DNA of 64,000 bases from Acidobacterium capsulatum ATCC 51196 (GTDB lineage Bacteria > Acidobacteriota > Terriglobia > Terriglobales > Acidobacteriaceae), in the NCBI RefSeq assembly GCF_000022565.1, contig NC_012483.1:1426001-1490000 (forward strand), read 5' to 3'. A program made the translations under genes and the position numbers. The notes beneath the pieces are model-generated. The model was given only the letters and a program-made list of their open reading frames with translations. It was not told the DNA's origin and searched no databases. Below, piece after piece: positions 1 through 7,829 of the stretch (position 1 is its first letter; each line of letters starts with the position of its first letter).

Positions 1-8
1 GAGTACGA

Positions 9-341
9 ATGACTGACAGAAGTCTATGTTGCACGTTGAACCAGCCCCCGGAGATCGCGCGTCGGGGCAGCTTGCTGAAGACTTTGTACGAATCAACCCT
101 GGAACGCCGCGAACTGGAACATGGTTTTGCGTTCCAATTCAACGGCGACGCGGCGACGGAGCGAAAAGTGTTCGAGTTCATCGCAATGGAACGGCAGTGC
201 TGCCGCTTCCTCTCCTTCCAGTTAAACCTGGCCGCGGAACGCGGATCGATCTGGCTGGCGGTGGAAGGGCCGGATAACATGAAGGAATTTGCTCGCGCCG
301 AGATGGAAAGATTTGGTCCGCATGGCATAGCAGCCTCGTAG
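9..341 (+). CDS. Uncharacterised small protein with paired cysteines
   Basis: This is a 110-aa soluble protein with no signal peptide or membrane segment. It carries a CC pair near the N-terminus (residues 7-8) and a second pair in the stretch ERQCCRFL (about 63-64), followed by a C-terminal WLAVEGP...KEF segment. I recall proteins of this general type beside mercury and other metal genes, but I know no assigned function. The two CC pairs fit thiol or metal chemistry, which is inference. It is co-directional with the membrane thioredoxin-fold gene 148 bp downstream. The start is the ATG 8 bases into the window, so its own upstream region is not visible. Confidence 0.6.
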   Translation: MTDRSLCCTLNQPPEIARRGSLLKTLYESTLERRELEHGFAFQFNGDAATERKVFEFIAMERQCCRFLSFQLNLAAERGSIWLAVEGPDNMKEFARAEMERFGPHGIAAS

Positions 342-489
342 ATCGCAATGATCGCGCTCAAGGCACAACTCTGCGGCGAATCGTAGGGCGAGCCATTGGC
401 CGTCAATGCCCGGAAAGCACAGAACGAAGAAAGTACATCTGTCATTTTTATGCTGCGGGAGGGTTTCCGCTGCTGCAAAGAGGTAACGC

Positions 490-897
490 GTGAAGACACG
501 CTGGATCGGAATTCTTTTCGTAGTCATCGTAGTGGCCGGAATCATCGCGTGGAAGCTACACAGCCAGCCGCTAGCCGCGGCTCAAACTGCGCAAGCCGGT
601 TCCTCCGCAACGCCGCAGGTCATTCTTGTCGCCAACTTGCGCGAAGCCAATGACAAAAGCGACAACTGCTCGACAATCATTCACATGGTTCACGTCGCGG
701 GCAAGCATGGAATCGCGATTCGAGAGCTTTCTCCCGGCAGCCCGTCTCCATTGATCAAGCGTTATCACGTCCTGACCATTCCCACTCTCCTGGTGCTTCA
801 TCGCGGCAGGGTTGTTTCGCGTTACGAAGGAGAAAGCCAGTCTACAGTTCAGAAGATTCGAACCCGGTTGGCCAAACTTGAAGAGGCCCAGTCTTGA
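490..897 (+). CDS. Membrane-anchored thioredoxin-fold protein lacking CXXC
   Basis: This is a 135-aa protein read from a GTG start. Residues 5-22 form one hydrophobic anchor, so the rest should face the periplasm. The C-terminal half has the thioredoxin signature of a cis-proline segment (TIPTLLVLHRGRVVSRYEG). The usual WCxxC active site is missing; only one cysteine remains at the matching place (SDNCST). Its stop codon overlaps the TTG start of the CcdA-like gene, so the two are probably translationally coupled. A periplasmic thiol partner of that electron carrier is a reasonable inference, but a single cysteine would allow only monothiol chemistry or binding. Confidence 0.65.
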   Translation: MKTRWIGILFVVIVVAGIIAWKLHSQPLAAAQTAQAGSSATPQVILVANLREANDKSDNCSTIIHMVHVAGKHGIAIRELSPGSPSPLIKRYHVLTIPTLLVLHRGRVVSRYEGESQSTVQKIRTRLAKLEEAQS

Positions 898-1595
898 CAT
901 CCTTGCTGAATCAACTGACCCACGACTTATCCGGCAGCAGCGTTTTGGCGATTCCTGTTGCGCTGGTGGGCGGCGCCATCGCCTCGCTGTGCCCTTGTTG
1001 CCTTCCTTTGTATCCCGCCGCCGCGGCAACCTGCAGCAGTGCAAGGGAGTCAGACTGCGGTTGTTGCGGGCCGCAGATGCCCATCGCGAAACGCGGCCTC
1101 GCTAATTCTGTAGCCTTTGCTCTTGGGATGGCGGTCGCCATGGCTCTGCTCGGCATTGTGGCGGCGCTCGTAGGACGAATTGCGACGGCGGGTGACTGGC
1201 TTCGATATGTGGTGGCGGTTATCCCACTGTTAATGGGCATGCACATTCTTGGGTGGTTGCGATTGCCGCTGCCTGCATTTTCCATCAAGGAGTCTCGGTT
1301 TCAGGCAACAGGCGCATTCGGCATTGGCTTTCTACTCTCGCTGGTGATCGCTCCCTGCGGAACCCCGATACTGGCGGCCGTGCTTTCCTACGCTGCCATC
1401 AAGGGAAACACGCTATATGGCGCTCTGCTCCTATTCGCATATGGTGTTGGGGCGGGGATTCCACTTTTGATTGCAGCCAGTGCGAGCGGCCGCATCGCGG
1501 GATGGTTGGATCTTCGCGGCTACCGGAAATGGGTGGATAGAGCGACAGGCGCGCTGCTGCTGGGACTGGGCTTTTACCTCTTGTGGGTGGCGTAG
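894..1595 (+). CDS. CcdA/DsbD-like transmembrane thiol electron carrier
   Basis: This 233-aa polytopic protein has about six hydrophobic segments. Two cysteine-proline motifs in membrane helices mark the CcdA/DsbD-beta family, which carries reducing equivalents from cytoplasmic thioredoxin across the inner membrane: CPCCLP at about 33-38 and APCGTP at about 153-158. A further CGCC cluster (about 55-58) sits in the first loop and is not a standard CcdA feature; it may bind a metal, which is inference. The start is TTG, overlapping the previous stop (TTGA), which fixes it well. The gene is convergent with the iron permease downstream. Confidence 0.75.
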   Translation: MTSLLNQLTHDLSGSSVLAIPVALVGGAIASLCPCCLPLYPAAAATCSSARESDCGCCGPQMPIAKRGLANSVAFALGMAVAMALLGIVAALVGRIATAGDWLRYVVAVIPLLMGMHILGWLRLPLPAFSIKESRFQATGAFGIGFLLSLVIAPCGTPILAAVLSYAAIKGNTLYGALLLFAYGVGAGIPLLIAASASGRIAGWLDLRGYRKWVDRATGALLLGLGFYLLWVA

Positions 1596-1644
1596 CCAGC
1601 AATTGAACGCAATATCTCGGATGAGCTTGGCGAAAAAGCAGAAG

Positions 1645-2625
1645 TTATCGCCGCGCAAGGAAGTACGATCCGACGACCAGCACAGCCGCAATCGCCTGTG
1701 CTGATAGTGTCTGCACCGTGGGGAAAATGGAGAACCATAATCCCATCCACGCGGGTGTAAAGCGCACAAGTGAAGGGATGACAGTTGTGGGGAGCCAATG
1801 GGCCAACTGCATTTCCTGCGCCTGCTCCCCGACCATCACAAGCAGAACAGCCCCCAGCATCACGCCTGTGAGCACCAACATCCGCTTGTACGGTAACTTC
1901 CGATGCCCCATGAACGTAAGAATCGCGACAACTCCGGTGAAAAGCAGCCCGAGCAAGACACCGTAGAAAACCGTGTCCCCTCCCAGCTTCAACCGATAGC
2001 TCTGCAGGAACAGAACGACCTCTACACCTTCTCGATAAAAGGATGTGAATCCGAGAAGGGCCATCCCAAACAGCACCCTGCGCTTCGAGATATCTTTATC
2101 TCCCGCAGTCTGGATCAAATCCCGCTTGCGTCTGTTGTGCATCGAAATCCATCCGGTCCAATAGACCTTATGGAAAAACCAATTCATCACAACCAGAAGC
2201 ACAAATATCGCCAGCAGTCCGGTAGCGGCTTGCACATACAGCGCATTCATGCTCTTTGTTAAATCGTTAACGATGCCAACCGCAATGAACCAGGTGACAA
2301 GTGTCGCCAGGAATCCCATTCCTACGCCTGCGGCCACTGGACGCTGATAGGACTCGTGCGATTTGACCATGCTCGCGGTGATAGCTGAAAGGACCAGAAT
2401 GCACTCGAGTCCTTCCCGGAAAACAAGGATGGCGATATCCAGAATTCCGGCAAGAGAGCCGCGGGCCTGGGCCAGTGGGTCCGGGTTACCAGCCGCGGTA
2501 ATCCCTTGCCAGATCAATACCCCCAACAGTGCGAGGGACAGCCCCCCGAAAACTGCCCACAGGATTAGTTTCAGTTTTACAGGTGGCTCCGGTACAGTAC
2601 GTAAGTCATTGTCTACATTGAGCAT
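1645..2625 (-). CDS. FTR1/EfeU-family high-affinity iron permease
   Basis: This 326-aa inner-membrane protein has seven or more hydrophobic segments. It shows both REGxE motifs that define the FTR1/EfeU family: REGLE at about 70-74 and REGVE at about 198-202, where glutamates take part in ferric iron transport. In characterised systems the permease works with a multicopper ferroxidase. Here it is the last gene of a leftward cluster that contains a copper ATPase and a multicopper oxidase, so pairing with CopA for copper-dependent iron uptake is possible. It lies 112 bp downstream of the ATPase gene. Confidence 0.85.
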   Translation of the reverse strand: MLNVDNDLRTVPEPPVKLKLILWAVFGGLSLALLGVLIWQGITAAGNPDPLAQARGSLAGILDIAILVFREGLECILVLSAITASMVKSHESYQRPVAAGVGMGFLATLVTWFIAVGIVNDLTKSMNALYVQAATGLLAIFVLLVVMNWFFHKVYWTGWISMHNRRKRDLIQTAGDKDISKRRVLFGMALLGFTSFYREGVEVVLFLQSYRLKLGGDTVFYGVLLGLLFTGVVAILTFMGHRKLPYKRMLVLTGVMLGAVLLVMVGEQAQEMQLAHWLPTTVIPSLVRFTPAWMGLWFSIFPTVQTLSAQAIAAVLVVGSYFLARR

Positions 2626-2737
2626 TTCAATCTACGACTATTTTAATCCTAGATTGATGCCCGTGCAAACTCAGCACGTCGCGTCGGCCAGAAGTGCTCC
2701 ACTCTCACAGCCTCAAACAAAGGCAACGACAATGAGT

Positions 2738-5188
2738 TCATAACTTCGCATTTCGCAGCCGAAGCGCGTTTGAGATCACCGACACGGAGCTGAAGCTCAT
2801 CGTCGCAGCCGCAATGACCGGGCTCAGGAGCCATCCAAAAACCGGGTAGAGAATGCCCGCGGCAATGGGCACTCCGAGGGCGTTATAGATGAAGGCAAAG
2901 AACAGATTCTGACGAATATTCCGCATGGTGAATTGACTCAAGCGCCTGGCCCGCAGGATTCCGCGCAAGTCTCCTTTCACCAGAGTCACGCCCGCAGCCT
3001 CCATCGCGACATCGGTGCCGGTTCCCATGGCAATACCCACCTGCGCCTGCGCTAATGCGGGAGCATCATTGACGCCATCACCGGCCATAGCAACCAGGCT
3101 GCCTCTCGCCTGCAAGGCTTTCACTATTTCCGATTTTTGATTTGGTAAAACGTCCGCGTCGTAGTCGATCCCCAACTGGCTTGCCACAGCGGCAGCCGTA
3201 ACCCGGTTGTCGCCCGTCACCATGCGCAGCTTGAGACCGCTCGCCTTGAGTTCGCGGACGGCTTCCACCGCAGAAGCTTTAATGGGATCGGAGACTCCCA
3301 GAAGACCTGCGGCTCGCCCATCGATACCGATGAGCATCACGGTCTGTCCTTCGCTTCGCATCGCTTCGGCTGATTCTTTCAAGTCGCCCGGATCGATCGA
3401 CAACTCACGAAACAGTGCCTCGTTCCCGGCGGCGACAACCATGCCGGATACCTCTCCTGAGACTCCCATGCCGGTCAGGGAGCGAAAGCCAGTCGCAGGT
3501 GGCAGCGTCAGCCCTCTTTCCGTTGCTCCAGTAACGATGGCATGAGCCAACGGATGTTCGCTGGCTCTCTCCAGGCTTGCCGCCAACTGAAGAAGAGCTT
3601 TCTCGTCATAGCCTCGCAGTGGAACAACGGAGGTAAGAGTGGGTTTTCCTTCCGTGACGGTTCCGGTCTTATCGAAGATCAGGGTGTCTACTTTCTCAAA
3701 GATCTCAAGGGCTTCAGCATTCCGAATAAGGACTCCAGCGCCAGCGCCGCGGCCCGTGCCCACCATGATTGCCATCGGTGTGGCAAGACCAAGCGCGCAT
3801 GGGCAGGCCACAATCAGCACAGCCACAGCATTCACCACAGCATGTGCAAGGCGCGGCTCCGGGCCAAAGAAGAACCAGACAATAAAGGTGGCGGCAGCTG
3901 CGGCGATCACTGCAGGTACAAAATAACTGGACACCCGGTCAGCCAGCCGCTGAATCGGTGCCCTTGATCGCTGCGCCTGGCTCACCATACGGACGATCTG
4001 GGCAAGCACGGTGTCCGCGCCAACACGGTCTGCCTGCATCACAAAGCTGCCCGTTCCGTTTACCGTTCCGCCCGTGACTCTGGCTCCCGTGCTCTTTTCG
4101 ACGGGGACCGGTTCCCCACTAATCATGGACTCGTCCACGGAACTGTGGCCGTCGAGAAGCATTCCATCGACCGGAACTTTTTCTCCGGGGCGCACACGCA
4201 GCTTATCTCCAATGACCACCTTGTCCAATGGAATATCGGACTCCTGACCATTCTGATCGATTCGCCGCGCCGTTTTTGGAGCAAGCCCCAGCAACGCACG
4301 AATCGCGCTGCTGGTCTGACTGCGAGCTCTCAGTTCCATGACCTGACCAAGGAGGACGAGGGCAACAATAATCGCGGCCGGCTCGAAATAAACCGCTATC
4401 TCTCCTCCCGGCCCGCGCAGAGAAGCGGGAAAAAGCAGGGGGAAGAACGTCGCAACAACACTATAGAAATAGGCCGTTCCCGTACCAAGCGCAATGAGCG
4501 TGAACATATTGAGATTGCGCGTCTTAAGGGATAGCCATCCGCGCGCAAAGAACGGCGCGCCTCCCCACAGCACCACCGGAGTTGCAAGGGCGAATTCAAC
4601 CCATGTCCATATCCTTGCCGCAATTCCATGTGAGAACAAAGGGGCAGGCAGAAGTTGGGCGATCATATATGCCAGCAAGGGCAATGACAATGCCACGCTG
4701 ACCCAGAAGCGGCGCTTCATATCGCGAAGCTCAGGATTCTCCTCTCCGTTCGCAATCGCTTTCGCCTCCAAAGCCATGCCGCAGATAGGACAGCTTCCGG
4801 GTTCGGAGCGCACGACTTCCGGATGCATTGGACAGATATATTCTGTCCTGGCCAATGTCGCTGGAACCATCTCAGGTTCGAGCGCCATGCCGCACTTCGG
4901 GCAACTTCCGGGCGTGTTTTCTCGCACCTCCGGGTGCATGGGGCAGATGAAGTCTGAACGGCTCGCACTTGCGGCATGATCGGATGCCGCAGATGGGGGC
5001 TGCAATTTTTCAGACGGCCAATATTTTCCGGGGTCGTGGCGAAACTTTGTCGCGCATCCTGAGCTGCAAAAATAGAGATTTTTTCCCGCGTGTTCGAGCG
5101 TCTCCGCCGCATCTCGTGGATCTACGGTCATTCCACAGACCGGATCCTTAATCTTCCCGGCCGGCTTTTCCGATTCAAGAATGGTCAA
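2738..5188 (-). CDS. Copper-type P1B ATPase with YHS and two HMBD domains
   Basis: This is an 816-aa heavy-metal exporting ATPase of the inner membrane. The order is a YHS domain (about 14-56, DPVCGM), two repeated heavy-metal-binding domains (about 80-104 and 117-141, both with CPMHPEV and a CPxCGM end), eight transmembrane helices, the actuator loop with SGEP (about 357-360), the ion-path CPC motif (462-464), the phosphorylated DKTGT (506-510) and the [12 protein letters not shown] hinge. The CPC motif points to Cu(I)/Ag(I). The classical N-terminal HMA (GMTCxxC) domain is absent and replaced by YHS/HMBD modules, as in SilP/CopF-like pumps. It lies in the copper operon, 51 bp after the sigma-factor gene. 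Confidence 0.92.
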   Translation of the reverse strand: MTILESEKPAGKIKDPVCGMTVDPRDAAETLEHAGKNLYFCSSGCATKFRHDPGKYWPSEKLQPPSAASDHAASASRSDFICPMHPEVRENTPGSCPKCGMALEPEMVPATLARTEYICPMHPEVVRSEPGSCPICGMALEAKAIANGEENPELRDMKRRFWVSVALSLPLLAYMIAQLLPAPLFSHGIAARIWTWVEFALATPVVLWGGAPFFARGWLSLKTRNLNMFTLIALGTGTAYFYSVVATFFPLLFPASLRGPGGEIAVYFEPAAIIVALVLLGQVMELRARSQTSSAIRALLGLAPKTARRIDQNGQESDIPLDKVVIGDKLRVRPGEKVPVDGMLLDGHSSVDESMISGEPVPVEKSTGARVTGGTVNGTGSFVMQADRVGADTVLAQIVRMVSQAQRSRAPIQRLADRVSSYFVPAVIAAAAATFIVWFFFGPEPRLAHAVVNAVAVLIVACPCALGLATPMAIMVGTGRGAGAGVLIRNAEALEIFEKVDTLIFDKTGTVTEGKPTLTSVVPLRGYDEKALLQLAASLERASEHPLAHAIVTGATERGLTLPPATGFRSLTGMGVSGEVSGMVVAAGNEALFRELSIDPGDLKESAEAMRSEGQTVMLIGIDGRAAGLLGVSDPIKASAVEAVRELKASGLKLRMVTGDNRVTAAAVASQLGIDYDADVLPNQKSEIVKALQARGSLVAMAGDGVNDAPALAQAQVGIAMGTGTDVAMEAAGVTLVKGDLRGILRARRLSQFTMRNIRQNLFFAFIYNALGVPIAAGILYPVFGWLLSPVIAAATMSFSSVSVISNALRLRNAKL

Positions 5189-5239
5189 TTTCTCCTCCTG
5201 ATTGCACTCGTTCAGGTAGACGCAGGAGCCAGGAGAATC

Positions 5240-5812
5240 TTACAGTTTCGTCCAGTGGCAGGTGCAATCGACACACTTATGCTGTGCGCAGACACCGCAG
5301 ACCAGTATCAATTGGCCTGCGAGGGCCTTGCGGGCGCGGTGAAGCCGAACCGAGGCATTGTTCATAGTGATTGCCTTGGCGCGGGCAAAATCTTCAATCG
5401 ATTCCCCTCCCAAATCGATCCGCTCTATCGCTTCCCGATATTCGCTCTTCAGGCCTGTCACCAAATCTGCGATGCACATACAGCTCTGCTCCTGCAATTC
5501 GGGCACATACGAATTCGGAGCTTCCACCGCATAGCGCTGATGAGCATGATCCCGCGCCGCACTTCGGCGATAGTGGTCGATTAAGCTGTTTCGCAGAATG
5601 CGATAGAACCAGGCGACTATGCTCTCGTCAGACCGGAGTTGATGTTCCCGCTCAAGTGCTTTGACGTAAGCGGAATGGAGAATGTCCTCGGCCTCAGCCT
5701 TGTCCCCAACACGTACTGCCAAAAATCTGAGAAACCTCGCATGTTGATCGGCAATTCCCTCAATCGTTACGACTCGATCACCGTTGCCTGAATTACAAGC
5801 GGAATCTTTCAT
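5240..5812 (-). CDS. ECF sigma factor with CorE-type cysteine-rich tail
   Basis: This 190-aa ECF sigma factor has region 2 (about 22-85, including AEAEDILHSAYVKAL and FYRILRNSLIDHYRR) and region 4 (about 115-165). The C-terminus has a cysteine/histidine cluster at 172-185: C172-x2-C175-x2-H178-x-C180-x2-C183-x-C185. Two more cysteines (CMC, 111-113) lie in the linker. This tail matches the CorE/ECF44 type, in which copper binding to the tail switches the sigma factor and no anti-sigma factor is needed. No anti-sigma gene is adjacent. I chose the internal ATG at 5812 because a GGAG box lies 10 nt upstream; the longer frame would overlap the upstream gene by 26 nt. Confidence 0.85.
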   Translation of the reverse strand: MKDSACNSGNGDRVVTIEGIADQHARFLRFLAVRVGDKAEAEDILHSAYVKALEREHQLRSDESIVAWFYRILRNSLIDHYRRSAARDHAHQRYAVEAPNSYVPELQEQSCMCIADLVTGLKSEYREAIERIDLGGESIEDFARAKAITMNNASVRLHRARKALAGQLILVCGVCAQHKCVDCTCHWTKL

Positions 5813-5885
5813 TGCCAAGCCTCTCCTCAAGGCAACTACATTCAAAGATACTGTACCCGACTTTTTCTTAAGGGGTGTCCGGACA

Positions 5886-6875
5886 CTATTGGCTAAGTAA
5901 CTGCTCATCAACAGAATCCTGACCCTCCTTCGTTCTCGTATTGCGCAAGGGCTGGCGATACAGAACCATGAAATAGCCGAAGATCAGCGCGTAGATTACC
6001 GCATTGCCGAACATATTGCCCGGCATGCCGCTCACACCATTGCCGTAAGGTCCACCGAAACCTTCCGCTGTGGACCAGATCATTAGCGAATACACCAACC
6101 CAAAAGGCAGAAAGATGCGCATCAGCTTTCCGCTCAACAGGCTCCATGCAATTAGCGCCTCCGCAATCGCAGACACTATGCCGACAAGAATCGGGCTCGT
6201 ATGAGTAATCAATACGATCCACAGTTTGAGCCAGCCCACAATCCATGCGGGCTGCCCGGCCTCGGCCCCTGAAAGGAAGGAGACGAAATGCGTAATGAAG
6301 TAAGGATGGAACTTAAACAAGGTGTCCCAGGCCCACAGAAAACCAAACATCAAACGCGCAACGTAAATCCACAGATGATAACTGTTATTTCCTGCTGCGT
6401 TAGCCTCCGGCGGGCGGGGCTGAGATATGCGCCAGGTGAGATAGGCAAGTAGCAGCGCAATCAGATAGGGTGGAGCGATTCCGGCATCCGTTCCCCCGGT
6501 AGCAGGATTGAAATCTCCTCCTCGCTCCACCGCAATCCACATCACTGTCAGGTACCCGATGCCGACCCAAAGTGCGGCTCGCATGCCTCTACCGAAAAGC
6601 AATGCCAGCGCAATATAGAGTGCAAAGAACATGACTGCTGTGCCCGTGAGATGAACGGCGGTCGATGCAAACGGCAATCCGAGAAACTGCGCAATGGCAT
6701 GCTTGGTCGCTCCGGAAGAGGCAGTCCAGGCATCGTACAACCACACCAGGCCGAAAAACACTCGAAAGTTGCGAAATTGGCGCGCCTGCGAAGCCGAAAT
6801 AGACAAGGCCGTTGATGCATCGGGTGGAGCATCCAACCCCACCCATCGAAAAATTGCGGACGTTACGTCAGGCAT
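5886..6875 (-). CDS. DoxX-like polytopic membrane protein of the copper operon
   Basis: This 329-aa protein has about eight hydrophobic segments arranged as two similar halves. Each half opens with an aromatic-rich R-x2-FGLVW / ARLMFGFLW...FKF pattern typical of DoxX/DoxD-like proteins. That family is broad and has been linked to thiol or sulfur oxidation and to quinone-linked membrane complexes. No catalytic site can be named here. It sits between copB and the CorE-type sigma gene in the same direction, so a role in copper or redox stress is inferred from context only. Confidence 0.6.
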   Translation of the reverse strand: MPDVTSAIFRWVGLDAPPDASTALSISASQARQFRNFRVFFGLVWLYDAWTASSGATKHAIAQFLGLPFASTAVHLTGTAVMFFALYIALALLFGRGMRAALWVGIGYLTVMWIAVERGGDFNPATGGTDAGIAPPYLIALLLAYLTWRISQPRPPEANAAGNNSYHLWIYVARLMFGFLWAWDTLFKFHPYFITHFVSFLSGAEAGQPAWIVGWLKLWIVLITHTSPILVGIVSAIAEALIAWSLLSGKLMRIFLPFGLVYSLMIWSTAEGFGGPYGNGVSGMPGNMFGNAVIYALIFGYFMVLYRQPLRNTRTKEGQDSVDEQLLSQ

Positions 6876-7004
6876 ACGATCCTCCTCATATTCAGGACTG
6901 CTGGTTGGCTGTAGCGCTGTTGGTGCGTGAATCGATCAACGCTCACATAATCCCAATGAGGAGCAGAGTCTGGGATCATCTCTACCCCTGATTGGATATT
7001 TGCG

Positions 7005-7829
7005 TCAGTACCAGGCCCTGACTCCGAACACGAAACGCGGATCGCTGGTGGACTCACCAGCTTGCCGTGCGAAATTGGCCGTATCGCCGTACTTGCCGTT
7101 GTAGGCAAATCCAATATATGGAGCGAATTTGCGGCTGAACTCGTATCGCAGGCGCATGCCAGTGTCGATCTCGGATAGACCAGAACCGGTGCCGCGGGCA
7201 CGATCGTCCTTGTTATAGAAGTTCAGTTCCACTTGCGGCTCGGCAATCAGCCGCTGCGTGAACAGCAGTTCATAGGATGCATTGACGCGACCAGCTACGT
7301 TCCCGCCGTTGCGGATGTAGAGCGTGGGGGCAAACTCAAACAGGTACGGCGCCAGCCCTTCGATGCCGATGGCGGCCCAGACACGCGACGGACCAGAATC
7401 CAGATCCGCGCGCACACCGACTTGAGCATCGAAGTATCGGAGACGCGGAATTGGATGATCGTATAGAAATTCCTGATCGCCGTCGCTCAGCGATCCCATA
7501 CTGGCGACGCCTTCTGACTTGATCCAGAGTTTGTTCATGTCCGTCCCGAACCATCCTTCGCCATCCCAGCGAAATTCGTGATCGGCCCCATTGGTACGAT
7601 CTTCAAACTGGTCGACCAGAACATGGCCAAACAACTGATGGCCCATCTCCAGCGGCTTGATGCCCGGGATCGACGACGTCACCTTTCGATGCGAGTTCGG
7701 AGGTGCCGACTGTCCTTCCGCCATCAACGGCGATACGAATGTGCTCATCCAAAGCGTGGCGGCAGTAAGAAACAGCGTCGATGCTCCCTTGAATGCACCG
7801 GCGGAGCCAAGTACTCTAAGTATTCTCAT
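7005..7829 (-). CDS. copB: CopB/PcoB-family outer-membrane copper resistance protein
   Basis: This 274-aa protein starts with an N-terminal signal peptide (about 1-37, ending near PLMAEGQ). The family pattern is clear: MGHQLFGHVLVDQFE followed by alternating strands (EFRWDGEGWFGTDMNKLWIKSEG) and a C-terminal aromatic residue in an outer-membrane strand (FGVRAWY). CopB proteins form a small beta-barrel in the outer membrane and act with the periplasmic oxidase CopA to bind or export copper. The ATG at 7829 overlaps the CopA stop by four bases (ATGA), giving translational coupling and fixing the start in preference to the longer frame. Confidence 0.88.
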   Translation of the reverse strand: MRILRVLGSAGAFKGASTLFLTAATLWMSTFVSPLMAEGQSAPPNSHRKVTSSIPGIKPLEMGHQLFGHVLVDQFEDRTNGADHEFRWDGEGWFGTDMNKLWIKSEGVASMGSLSDGDQEFLYDHPIPRLRYFDAQVGVRADLDSGPSRVWAAIGIEGLAPYLFEFAPTLYIRNGGNVAGRVNASYELLFTQRLIAEPQVELNFYNKDDRARGTGSGLSEIDTGMRLRYEFSRKFAPYIGFAYNGKYGDTANFARQAGESTSDPRFVFGVRAWY

